Shown in pieces: positions 1 to 6,918 of a stretch of DNA of 7,788 nt. Source of the stretch: Erysipelotrichaceae bacterium (lineage in GTDB: Bacteria; Bacillota_I; Bacilli_A; Erysipelotrichales; Erysipelotrichaceae); the NCBI GenBank assembly GCA_016302195.1, contig JAEDOA010000072.1:1-7788 (forward strand), in the 5' to 3' direction. The notes beneath the pieces are model-generated. The model was not told the origin of the DNA. It saw only the letters and a list, made by a program, of their open reading frames with translations, and ran no database searches. Position 1 is the stretch's first letter; each line of letters starts with the position of its first letter. The translations under genes were made by a program, and so were the position numbers.

Positions 1-624
1 AGATTGGACTTTTTTTGTTAACTAAAACGATTTAACTAGCACCACGCGTATTTAACTTTATTCTTAAGAAATGCAAGTCGTCTTTCAGAATTGAAGGACA
101 ATCCTCAAGTAACCATTATTGATGGTGATGCTAATGATCCAGAAGATTTGCGTAAAGCAATCAAGGGTCAAGATATTGTTTTCGTTGCATTTGTTGACCA
201 CGGCGCTGGTGCTAAGGTTACCCAAGATGTAATCAAGATTATGGATGAAGAAGGCGTAAAGCGTCTTATTTCTTCAAACATTCTTGGTATTTACGATGAA
301 GTTCCTGGTAAGTTTGGTGACTACAACCGCGATGTTTGCTTTGGCGGTAAAGTAGAACCTGATAACTCAATGGTTCTTTCAGATAAATACATTGAAAACT
401 CAGATTTGGATTACACTGTTATGCGTTTAGCATGGCTTAATGATCGCGATGATACTAATTACACTGTTACCCAAAAGGGCGAAGAATATGTCGGCGTTTC
501 AGTTTCAAGAAAGAGTGTTGCCGATGTAGTTGAAAGCATCATTGAAGATCCTACTAAATACAGCAAGGAAAGTATTGGTTTTGCTGATCCTGCAACTCAA
601 GGTTCAGATAAGCCAGTATACTAA
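1..624 (+). pseudogene. NmrA-like / atypical SDR NAD(P)-binding oxidoreductase, N-terminus frame-disrupted and cut by window edge
   Basis: This is a small cytosolic NAD(P)-binding Rossmann protein of the NmrA/YwnB-like atypical SDR group; the substrate is unknown. The intact frame runs from about 40 to the TAA at 622-624. It carries family-typical elements: RNASRL (67-84), an acidic turn IIDGDANDP, a central SSNILGIYDE segment, DYTVMRLAWLND, and a C-terminal SRKSVADVVESII helix. A TTG at 91 could formally start 177 residues, but it has no ribosome binding site and would remove the nucleotide-binding first strand. Upstream homology-like sequence continues in other frames. Positions 1-2 plus codons 3-26 read (Q)IGLFLLTK, as expected after the GATG of a GATGQIG motif. 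The region 29-52 reads DLTSTTRI in frame 2, and LTLFLRNASRL follows in frame 1 from 52. A stop (TAG, 37-39) blocks frame 1. The distance from IG to RN is 58 nt, about the 19-20 codons expected. The gene is therefore probably a frameshifted copy or carries sequence errors. The family assignment is confident; pseudogene status is likely but not certain. Confidence 0.7.
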
Positions 625-682
625 TTGTTTTATTACCTCTATCCCTATTGAAAATTATATGTACTTATACTTATATTCTTAT

Positions 683-709
683 AGCTGGTCGAAAGACCAG
701 TTTTTTTTT
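683..709 (+). terminator. Rho-independent terminator after the SDR gene
   Basis: The perfect stem CTGGTC (685-690) / GACCAG (695-700) is closed by a GAAA tetraloop and followed by nine T residues (701-709). The stem can extend by a G-U and an A-U pair. It lies 58 nt after the SDR stop codon and separates that gene from the permease. Confidence 0.92.
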
Positions 710-724
710 ATTATTTTTTATTTA

Positions 725-783
725 TTGCTTCATCAGTGATTTACTGGCCTAAAATAGGGAGCGAAGGAGTATAAGAATCGAGG
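725..783 (+). promoter_or_regulatory. Putative promoter and ribosome binding site of the APC permease
   Basis: A weak sigma-A-like pair, TTGCTT (725-730) and TAAAAT (750-755), is spaced by 19 nt downstream of the preceding terminator. There are two Shine-Dalgarno-like stretches. AAGGAG at 764-769 lies 20 nt from the ATG and is too far for normal use. GAGG at 780-783 lies 6 nt from the ATG at 790 and is the probable functional site. No start codon is suitably placed after the stronger AAGGAG, which is slightly odd. Confidence 0.35.
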
Positions 784-789
784 CTTATC

Positions 790-2160
790 ATGAAAAATTC
801 AAAAGGGAAACCTAAGAAATTATCCTTCATGTCGATTTATTTCTTAGGAATTAATGCAGTAATTGGATCAGGGACCTTTTTACTGCCTGCCAAAATTTAT
901 CACGAGATGAATCTAATGGCTATCGTGGTATTGTTATGTACTGCTGTGACTGTATCAATGATCGCTTTATGCTATGCTGATTTATCAAGTAGGTTTAAAG
1001 GATCTGGTGCAGCGTGGTTATATGCTTATCATGCATTTGGTCGTTTCACAGGATATGAATTGGGGATCTTTACCTGGTTCTTAGGTTGTTGTACGTTAGG
1101 CGCCGAAGTTGTCGCATTATTAACTACGTTAAAGAGCTTTTGGCCGGTTTTAAACAATCAAGGAATTTATTATTTACTTGTCTTTGGACTAATTCTTTTA
1201 TTTGCAGTTATCAACTTCTTTGGTCGTTCTTTAGTTAAAATAGTAAACAACATTTCAGCTGCTGCTAAAATGATTACGCTACTTATCTTTATCATTGTAG
1301 GTGCATTTTTCATTCATCAGAGTAATTTCTTTCCAATTATTCCAGCAGCAGCTACAAAGGGAGCAGGCCCATTTTTACAACACTTTGGTGCCGCATTCAC
1401 TCCAATCTTTTATTTGTTTACTGGTTTTTCATTTATTCCAATTGCAGCTCGTCAAATGAGCAACCCAGAAAAGAACATTCCACGGGTTTTAATTGCTGTA
1501 ATGGTTAGTGTTACTATCTTAGATTGTTTAATGATGATTGTAGCTATTGGTCTTGCTGGTAGCAGATTGAGTACGTATTCAACGCCTTTGGCTAGTGCGT
1601 TAGGTAATGGTGTTGGCAAATGGGGCTACTCGTTCATTATTGTAGGTATGCTTGTTTCAATCTTTGGTGTTGCCTTCTCGGCATCATTTAATGCGCCATC
1701 ATTAATTGCATCCCTAGCCAATGAACAAAAGCTTTTGCCTGCATGGGTAGGTAAAAAGAACAAACACGACGCTCCATGGGTTGGTATCATTATGACTGCC
1801 ATTTTAACTGGCGTATTTGCAACACAATCATACTTGTTCTTAGTATCATGTACTGTATTGGCTTCATTTATTCAGTATGTGCCATCAATTTTAGCTGTAA
1901 TCAAATTCAAACACAGCAACGAATTTCCTAACCATGGATTTAAGTTGCCTGGAAAGTATACTATTCCAATTATTGCTTTAATTGTCTCATGCTACATGGT
2001 AACTAACTTTACACCATTAACTCTATTAGTAGGAGTAGTCGTAGCAGCTGTTGGGGCAGTATTATATATCTTCATGGATCGAGATCCAGCCATGGAGGAA
2101 ATGGAAAAGTTGCACCAAGAATTCTTGGATAAACTGAGACATAATAAAATAAAGTTCTAA
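790..2160 (+). CDS. APC-superfamily amino acid permease
   Basis: This is a 456-residue integral membrane transporter that probably imports or exchanges amino acids across the cytoplasmic membrane. The hydrophobicity pattern supports about 12 membrane segments (roughly residues 17-36, 42-62, 88-111, 126-144, 157-175, 201-220, 232-256, 279-303, 329-346, 349-371, 390-406 and 409-428), with a charged cytoplasmic tail rich in Glu and Lys. The hallmark of the family is the unwound first helix with IGSGTF (25-30). The sixth helix carries the TGFSF element (211-215), followed by the conserved loop ending in NPEKNIPR (225-232). Length matches the family. The ATG at 790 is chosen because GAGG lies 6 nt upstream and MKNSKGKPKK gives a positive N-terminus before the first helix. 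The gene sits between two terminators, so it is probably transcribed alone. The substrate cannot be assigned; glutamate, GABA, arginine or other APC substrates are all possible. Confidence 0.93.
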   Translation: MKNSKGKPKKLSFMSIYFLGINAVIGSGTFLLPAKIYHEMNLMAIVVLLCTAVTVSMIALCYADLSSRFKGSGAAWLYAYHAFGRFTGYELGIFTWFLGCCTLGAEVVALLTTLKSFWPVLNNQGIYYLLVFGLILLFAVINFFGRSLVKIVNNISAAAKMITLLIFIIVGAFFIHQSNFFPIIPAAATKGAGPFLQHFGAAFTPIFYLFTGFSFIPIAARQMSNPEKNIPRVLIAVMVSVTILDCLMMIVAIGLAGSRLSTYSTPLASALGNGVGKWGYSFIIVGMLVSIFGVAFSASFNAPSLIASLANEQKLLPAWVGKKNKHDAPWVGIIMTAILTGVFATQSYLFLVSCTVLASFIQYVPSILAVIKFKHSNEFPNHGFKLPGKYTIPIIALIVSCYMVTNFTPLTLLVGVVVAAVGAVLYIFMDRDPAMEEMEKLHQEFLDKLRHNKIKF

Positions 2161-2168
2161 TTATTGCG

Positions 2169-2197
2169 AAACTGTCGATTAATTTCGGCAGTTTTTT
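2169..2197 (+). terminator. Rho-independent terminator after the permease
   Basis: Stem AACTGTCGA (2170-2178) pairs with TCGGCAGTT (2185-2193) through one G-U pair, with a six-base TTAATT loop. The T run 2192-2197 overlaps the end of the stem. It begins 9 nt after the permease stop. Confidence 0.9.
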
Positions 2198-2231
2198 GTT
2201 TACCTTAAATCTGATTTAGACTAGCATTCAA

Positions 2232-2294
2232 ATTAGTAAATTTTCAAACTAAACTAATCTCTTTATACTGTTAGTAAAGTTAACTACTAAGGGG
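2232..2294 (+). promoter_or_regulatory. Promoter with two TTAGT/ACTAA dyads ahead of the redox operon
   Basis: A sigma-A-like promoter, TTTTCA (2241-2246), 17-nt spacer, TATACT (2264-2269), precedes the reductase gene. Two inverted repeats built from the same half-site bracket it. One is ATTAGT (2232-2237) with ACTAAT (2253-2258), which straddles the -35. The other is TTAGTA (2271-2276) with TACTAA (2285-2290), an exact 6-bp dyad around an AGTTAACT centre, lying just after the -10 at the expected transcription start. The placement is what a dimeric repressor such as an HxlR- or MarR-type redox sensor would use; the regulator itself is not in the window. AAGGGG (2289-2294) is the ribosome binding site for the TTG at 2305. 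Confidence 0.5.
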
Positions 2295-2304
2295 ATGAAT
2301 TTAA

Positions 2305-2849
2305 TTGGCAAAAATAGTAATTCTAACAGGAAGTCCACATAATCCAGGAACTTCTAAATTATTAGCTGATTCTTTTGAAAAAGGTGCACGTGAAAGTGGC
2401 GACGAAGTTTATCGCTATGATGCGGGATTACAGGGTAACAATGCACCACATTATCTTCAACTAGAAAAAGCTCCTGGAATAGAAGTGGGCATTCCTGATA
2501 ATGATTTAGTAGAAAAAGAAGTTATTCCTAAATTACTGGAAGCAGATGTGGTTGTGTTAGTTTCCTCAATGTATTACTTTGGCATTAACGCTCAACTTAA
2601 AACAGTAATTGATCGTTTCTATGACTACAATCACCAATTAAAAGACAAGCATTCTGTAGTTTTAGTTTCAGGATATGTACTCAAGATGACATGGCTGCAA
2701 TAAAATTACAGATGAAGAAATTACAAGAATACATGCGCTGGCCAAGTTTAGGCGATGTTTATGCAGATGATTCTTGGAATGAACAAAAGATGCATGAAAA
2801 TGCACAAAAAGCATACAATATTGGAAAAGGTATCACTGGAGGTATTTAA
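2305..2849 (+). pseudogene. NAD(P)H-dependent FMN reductase-like flavodoxin-fold oxidoreductase, broken by a one-base frameshift
   Basis: This is a flavodoxin-like FMN-binding reductase expected to move electrons from NAD(P)H to quinones, azo or nitro compounds or other acceptors in the cytosol. Translation starts at TTG 2305 (AAGGGG 10 nt upstream) and reads the FMN phosphate loop GSPHNPGTSKLL (residues 9-20). The family-typical segment YYFGINAQLKTVIDRFY precedes VVLVSGY at codons ending at 2676. The frame then runs into eight unrelated residues and a TAA at 2701-2703. Shifting frame at 2679 restores homologous-looking sequence, TQDDMAAIKLQMKKLQEYM and onward, for 56 codons to TAA at 2847-2849. 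Adding one base at about 2677 (for example GGT for GT) gives roughly 181 residues, the usual family size. No slippery heptamer is present, so programmed frameshifting is unlikely. The repaired stop directly abuts the ATG of the next gene, which supports one ancestral operon. The 132-residue truncated product would lack the last third of the fold. Confidence 0.85.
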
Positions 2850-3890
2850 ATGAAATACGCTGAATTTGTCAAAGCTGGAGAAATGAAAATCGTTGATCGT
2901 GAGAAGCCAGCAATTGAAAAGAGTGATGATGTAATCATTAAAGTTATCAGAACCTGTGTATGTGGATCAGACTTATGGGCATACCGTGGTATTGAAAATC
3001 AAGGCTCCGATAACGATGGTCACGAAATTATCGGTATAGTTGAAGAAGTCGGTAAGGATATTACTACTGTTAAGCCAGGCGACTTTGTCATTGCACCATT
3101 TACTCATGGTTGTGGTCATTGCCGTGCCTGTTTAGCTGGCTTTGATGGTGTATGCATGGATCATGGATTAAACGAAAACTTTTCTGTTGGCTATCAAGCT
3201 GAATATGTTCGCTTTCAACATGGTCAATGGGCATTAGTTAAAGTACCAGGCAAGCCAAGCGACTACAGTGAAGACATGCTTAAATCACTTTTGACTTTAG
3301 CAGATGTTATGGCTACTGGTTACCACGCTGCCCGTGTAGCAAACGTTAAGCCAGGTGATTCCGTTATCGTTTTAGGTGATGGAGCAGTTGGTCAATGCGC
3401 CATTATTGCCGCAAAACTTCGTGGTGCTAAACAAATTATCTCAACAAGTCGTCACGCTGATCGTGCAGCTCTTGCAAAGGAATTTGGTGCTACTGACAAT
3501 GTTGCAGAACGTGATGAAGAAGACATTAACAAGTTACTTGAATTGACTAATGGCGGTGCCGACGCTGTATTAGAATGTGTAGGTACTGAACTTTCTAATG
3601 AAGAGGCAGTTAAAGTAGCACGTCCCGGCGCAAATATTGGTCGTGTAGGTTTGCCTCATGGCAAGGCACAAGATCCTGCTACTACTTTTTACAAGAACGC
3701 TATTGTAGGTGGTGGTCCAGCATCAGTTACTACTTATGACAAAGAAGTTTTATTAAAGGCTGTACTTGATGGTAAGATTAATCCAGGTAAGGTATTTACT
3801 AAGACATTCTCACTTGATCAAATTAACGAGGCTTACCAAGAAATGGTAGACCGTAAAGTTATCAAGTCATATGTTAAGGTTAGTGATTAA
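2850..3890 (+). CDS. Zinc-dependent alcohol dehydrogenase (MDR family)
   Basis: This 346-residue cytosolic medium-chain dehydrogenase/reductase interconverts an alcohol or polyol with its aldehyde or ketone using NAD(P)(H). The N-terminal GroES-like domain has the catalytic zinc ligands Cys38 (CGSD), His58 (GHE) and probably Asp152 (ADVMATGYHA), arranged as in the Thermoanaerobacter brockii-type enzyme. The structural zinc site is Cys88, Cys91, Cys94 and Cys102 in a CxxCxxCx7C lobe. The Rossmann domain has GDGAVG at 176-181. The following STSRHADR (198-205) has Ser and Arg where NADP-preferring members carry phosphate-binding residues, so NADP(H) is the more likely cofactor, by inference. The ATG at 2850 has GGAGG (2838-2842) 7 nt upstream and abuts the stop of the frameshifted reductase (TAAATG), so the two are cotranscribed. 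All key residues are intact, so this gene looks functional even though its upstream partner is broken. The natural substrate is not determined. Confidence 0.93.
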   Translation: MKYAEFVKAGEMKIVDREKPAIEKSDDVIIKVIRTCVCGSDLWAYRGIENQGSDNDGHEIIGIVEEVGKDITTVKPGDFVIAPFTHGCGHCRACLAGFDGVCMDHGLNENFSVGYQAEYVRFQHGQWALVKVPGKPSDYSEDMLKSLLTLADVMATGYHAARVANVKPGDSVIVLGDGAVGQCAIIAAKLRGAKQIISTSRHADRAALAKEFGATDNVAERDEEDINKLLELTNGGADAVLECVGTELSNEEAVKVARPGANIGRVGLPHGKAQDPATTFYKNAIVGGGPASVTTYDKEVLLKAVLDGKINPGKVFTKTFSLDQINEAYQEMVDRKVIKSYVKVSD

Positions 3891-3892
3891 TA

Positions 3893-4771
3893 ATGAGAAA
3901 AAAGCGATACCTTATATTAATTGCATTTCTAGCTGCTCTATTTTTCACTGCTTGTTCTAATACAACTTCTAATCAAAATACAAGTAGTGAAAATGCCAAA
4001 ACGACTAAAAAAGCAATAATCACCTCAACACCGACACTGTTCTTCCACGGTGGAGGTTCGTCCTATCATGCGGAAGAGCATATGGTAAAGGCAGCTGAAA
4101 AAGCTGGAGTTACCAAATCTGTGATTCGTGCTAATGTTGACAGTAATGGAAAAGTAACCTTAATTGGTTCATGGCCCAAAAATGCCGAGAATCCAATTTG
4201 TGAAGTTAATTACGAAAATAATAGACAGCTTGATTTTAATAAGCATGGTGTCTACGCTACCAACGTTGTTAAAGCCTTGCAAAAACAATACGGCATTAAA
4301 AAGATCAACATGGTCGGGCATTCATTAGGTAATATTTCTATCATTTATTACATGCTCCAAAATGGTAAAAATAAAAAGATGCCGCAATTGCAAAAAGAAG
4401 TTAATATCGCTGGACACTTTGCTGGTTTAACTTTTGATGGATTACCAAGTTCTATTAAGCAACCAGCAGGGATGAAGCTTGATAAAAATGGCAAGCCTAA
4501 TAAAATGAACTCGACTTATAAGCAAATGACACAGGTAAGACAGATCTATCCTAAGAATCAGGTTCGAGTTTTAAACATCATTGGTGACATTGGTAATAGT
4601 AGTGACGGAAGAGTAGAGAATGTTTCATCATTATCTCTTAAATACTTGGTCGCAGATCGTGCTAAATCTTATCAAGTGGTAAAAATCAAAGGCAAGAATG
4701 CGCAACACTCTAAGTTGCACAATAATCCTCAAGTCGATAAAGTATTAATTAAATTCCTTTGGAATAAATAA
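3893..4771 (+). CDS. DUF915-type alpha/beta-hydrolase lipoprotein
   Basis: This is a 292-residue exported serine hydrolase-like lipoprotein, probably anchored on the outer face of the membrane. The N-terminus has MRKKR, a hydrophobic stretch (residues 6-18) and a lipobox FTAC with Cys21 as the lipidation site, followed by a Ser/Thr/Asn-rich linker. The alpha/beta-hydrolase domain shows FFHGGGSS (50-57) as the oxyanion strand region, the nucleophile elbow GHSLG (142-146, Ser144), an acidic candidate Asp232 or Asp238 in GDIGNSSDG, and the late His272/His276 in QHSKLHNNP. This order fits the DUF915 family of secreted or surface hydrolases found in Listeria and lactobacilli; esterase or peptidase-like activity is plausible but the substrate is unknown. 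Its ATG lies 2 nt after the dehydrogenase stop, with only a weak AAGG (3876-3879) upstream, so translation is probably coupled. Why an exported hydrolase shares an operon with a cytosolic dehydrogenase is unclear. Confidence 0.9.
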   Translation: MRKKRYLILIAFLAALFFTACSNTTSNQNTSSENAKTTKKAIITSTPTLFFHGGGSSYHAEEHMVKAAEKAGVTKSVIRANVDSNGKVTLIGSWPKNAENPICEVNYENNRQLDFNKHGVYATNVVKALQKQYGIKKINMVGHSLGNISIIYYMLQNGKNKKMPQLQKEVNIAGHFAGLTFDGLPSSIKQPAGMKLDKNGKPNKMNSTYKQMTQVRQIYPKNQVRVLNIIGDIGNSSDGRVENVSSLSLKYLVADRAKSYQVVKIKGKNAQHSKLHNNPQVDKVLIKFLWNK

Positions 4772-4782
4772 TTAAGTAATAT

Positions 4783-4812
4783 AAATAGAGACCATCAGGT
4801 CTCTATTTTTTT
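4783..4812. terminator. Probable bidirectional terminator between convergent genes
   Basis: The 11-bp stem AAATAGAGACC (4783-4793) pairs exactly with GGTCTCTATTT (4798-4808) around an ATCA loop, followed by T residues to 4812 on the plus strand. On the minus strand the stem is followed by a looser T/A-rich tail. It lies 11 nt after the hydrolase stop and 11 nt beyond the proC stop, so it likely ends both transcripts, more strongly for the plus strand. Confidence 0.9.
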
Positions 4813-4823
4813 GCAAAAATTTG

Positions 4824-5597
4824 TTAATTTTTATTAGCCTTATTTACAGCATCGATAACTGCATATCTAAAGCCGTTCTTTTCGAGACTGGCTACACCTT
4901 GAATTGTTGTACCGCCGGGTGAACAAACTTGATCACGTAAAACCGCAGGTGCTGTTTTGCTTTCATAAGCCAAACTAGCTGAGCCTTTTACCATACTTGC
5001 AGCTAAAGCATTTGCCTGATCTCGTGGCAACCCATTAAGTACACCTGCATCCCCAAGTGCATCAAGAAAAACGTCTACAAAAGCAGGGCCACAACCACCG
5101 ATTGTACCTACAATGCTTAACTGTTCCTCTTTCACTGGAATAACATCACCCAGTTGATTCAAGAAATCTAAAATGACTTGACGCCTATTTTGATCAACTT
5201 CGTCAGGTAAGAATAGGCCGATAGTTCCAGCATTTATTGCAACAGGAATATTTGGAATAATTCTAGCAATAGTATGATTAGGCAAGATAGCTTTTATTTT
5301 CTTATATTCAATACCAGCTGCAGCTGAAATAATTATAGAGTCAGAATCAAGATTGATCAGTTCTGGAATAAGATCAAGAGTAATATTAGCTGGAGTCGTC
5401 AAGATAACAATTTCTGGATCTTGGTCAACCAGATCCGATAGAGTATTGACTAGCTTAAAATTCAGCTCATTAGCTAATTTTGATACTCGTGGATTTACTG
5501 GATTTTCAGCAATAATGCAATTCTCAGGGCTATCTTTAAGTCCTTTAATAATAGCACTTCCCATATGTCCTACACCTACTACAGCAACTTTCATCAT
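4824..5597 (-). CDS. proC: Pyrroline-5-carboxylate reductase
   Basis: This enzyme catalyses the last step of proline synthesis, reducing 1-pyrroline-5-carboxylate to L-proline with NAD(P)H in the cytosol. The 257-residue protein has the dinucleotide-binding motif GVGHMG at residues 8-13, the middle-domain GGCGPAFVDVFLDAL segment, and the C-terminal P5CR signature with PAVLRDQVCSPGGTT near the active site. The length is slightly short of the usual 260-280 but complete. I start at the ATG at 5597-5595 because AAGGAG (5610-5605) lies 7 nt upstream. A longer in-frame start at 5627 would put this ribosome binding site inside the gene and add ten unconserved residues. A second ATG follows immediately at 5594. 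It lies 35 nt downstream of the DUF3800 gene on the same strand with no terminator between, so at least some transcription may come from that upstream gene; no convincing separate promoter was seen. Confidence 0.95.
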   Translation of the reverse strand: MMKVAVVGVGHMGSAIIKGLKDSPENCIIAENPVNPRVSKLANELNFKLVNTLSDLVDQDPEIVILTTPANITLDLIPELINLDSDSIIISAAAGIEYKKIKAILPNHTIARIIPNIPVAINAGTIGLFLPDEVDQNRRQVILDFLNQLGDVIPVKEEQLSIVGTIGGCGPAFVDVFLDALGDAGVLNGLPRDQANALAASMVKGSASLAYESKTAPAVLRDQVCSPGGTTIQGVASLEKNGFRYAVIDAVNKANKN

Positions 5598-5632
5598 AGA
5601 TTTTCTCCTTATCTCTATATAAATCATCTATA

Positions 5633-6901
5633 TTAACAATATTTTTTTATTTGCTTATTAAATACTCTTAATTCCCTTATGACATATCTACGTTCAAATC
5701 GATCATTATATTTATTTTTTAACTGATTCAAATTACGTTGTAGATTAGACAATGTTTTTTCATAATGCTTATCATCAGTTTTTTGACTCAAAGTTGAAGC
5801 AAATGTGTGTGGCTTAAGACCCGCTCTTTTAGCAAAATTACCCAATTGCTTATTTAGATCCCAGCACAGCATGAGAATTCGCATACGCTTTTTAGCATTA
5901 TTAACCGACTTAAGCTTATGGATTAAAGCAGATGCTTCTGAAAAAACATCTTTTCCAATATACAAATTATCATACTTTTTCTTAAAAAAGGTCTTTAACT
6001 TTACAAATGGATGATAATCCCATTCACGTTCACGCTTGTTCTTAACCGGTGGTTTATTCTCAATAATTGGTTGAGGAGCTGGCAAAATATTTTGCGGCAT
6101 TTGTTCATGAACTATTTGTCCCAGAATTTTTAAGAAATCAGAATTTTGTTGGAGTTCAGGCTCTAATATTTCTCTGTGATAAGGGAAGGGGATTAAGCTA
6201 ACTAAAGGCTCATTTCTATGATATGAAAGTTCTTTTCTATAAGCACCTGCAAACATATCAGCTACTTGAATACCATAGCTATCTTTACTATCAGCAGTTT
6301 GATAATTAACGGATATCTTTTTATCTGGATCACTTATTTCTTTTGCTAGTCTTTTTAATAAATCTTCATTTAAACTCAAACAAGGGTCAATACAGTTCTG
6401 CGAAGTTCTGTCTATAATGACATCTACTATGATTTCGGCTGTTTTTGCATATTCTTTAAGTCGTAAAAGAATATTTTCAATAGGTTGAATATATGACAAA
6501 AGCTCTAAACTCAGAAGCATATTCTTTTTCCAAGTACCGAATTGATTATAATCATATGCCGAACGCTCAAGCACTGCCGCGTTAACTAAATAATTCTGTG
6601 CTATTTTAAGAGCACGTCGATTAGTTTTATCAGATACCTGATTGCTTTTCTTTTCATTTGAAGATTTATTGGCATAAATACTCTGTTTATAAGCACGATT
6701 AAGTCTTTCAATGTTATTTGCCTTAATAGTATAAAAAGCAACGATGAAGCGTTTAGCAATCATGCTTGCATCTTGTTGTTCATACAGAATACTTTCATCA
6801 ATATAGACCTTAAAATGTTCTACATCAGTTTTATTAGTTTTTTCCTTTAACTCAAATGGTGGATAAAATCTAGGTTTAAGGTGATAAATTAAGTTTCTCA
6901 T
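5633..6901 (-). CDS. DUF3800 domain protein with an additional C-terminal helical domain
   Basis: This 422-residue protein has an N-terminal DUF3800 domain, a family placed in the RNase H-like fold and often found with mobile or defence genes, with no settled activity. The evidence is the first-strand YIDES motif (residues 33-37), an acidic strand VDVIIDRTS (159-167, candidate Asp160/Asp164), and the closing element DSYGIQVADMFAGAYRK (207-223, Asp215). These give the spaced acidic residues typical of the family, although the usual YIDESG has Ile in place of Gly. About 30 residues precede YIDES, more than is common. After a Pro-rich linker (271-288) comes a very basic, helical region of about 130 residues. 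It includes AKRAGLKPHTFASTLSQ (357-373), which looks helix-turn-helix-like but is not proven to be so. The ATG at 6901 is supported by GGAG 6 nt upstream (6911-6908). The gene is divergent from rarA and is the probable first gene of a unit with proC. Function: nucleic-acid processing is an inference only. Confidence 0.85.
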   Translation of the reverse strand: MRNLIYHLKPRFYPPFELKEKTNKTDVEHFKVYIDESILYEQQDASMIAKRFIVAFYTIKANNIERLNRAYKQSIYANKSSNEKKSNQVSDKTNRRALKIAQNYLVNAAVLERSAYDYNQFGTWKKNMLLSLELLSYIQPIENILLRLKEYAKTAEIIVDVIIDRTSQNCIDPCLSLNEDLLKRLAKEISDPDKKISVNYQTADSKDSYGIQVADMFAGAYRKELSYHRNEPLVSLIPFPYHREILEPELQQNSDFLKILGQIVHEQMPQNILPAPQPIIENKPPVKNKREREWDYHPFVKLKTFFKKKYDNLYIGKDVFSEASALIHKLKSVNNAKKRMRILMLCWDLNKQLGNFAKRAGLKPHTFASTLSQKTDDKHYEKTLSNLQRNLNQLKNKYNDRFERRYVIRELRVFNKQIKKYC

Positions 6902-6918
6902 AACTCACTCCAAATTAG

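Noticed and set aside
664..684. Three CTTATA repeats upstream of the first terminator
   Set aside because: They are short, AT-rich and imperfectly spaced, with no link to a promoter or known binding site.
530..739. 69-codon plus-strand open frame over the end of the SDR gene
   Set aside because: It overlaps the conserved SDR reading frame, runs through the terminator hairpin and its T run, and shows no recognisable protein features.
2295..2342. ATG of a 15-codon open frame in AAGGGGATG ahead of the reductase
   Set aside because: The ATG directly touches the Shine-Dalgarno, leaving no spacing. The TTG at 2305 gives the conserved flavodoxin-fold N-terminus.
2671..2690. Programmed ribosomal frameshift in the reductase gene
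   Set aside because: No X XXY YYZ slippery heptamer or clear stimulatory hairpin is seen at the switch point. A simple one-base deletion is the plainer explanation.
5353..5622. 89-codon plus-strand open frame
   Set aside because: It lies antisense to the conserved N-terminal half of proC and has no ribosome binding site or coding character.
5598..5627. Upstream in-frame ATG (5627) as the proC start
   Set aside because: AAGGAG at 5610-5605 would then be inside the gene, and the added ten residues precede the conserved MKVAVVG start without family support.
5805..6014. 69-codon plus-strand open frame
   Set aside because: It is antisense to the C-terminal domain of the DUF3800 gene, with no sign of independent translation.
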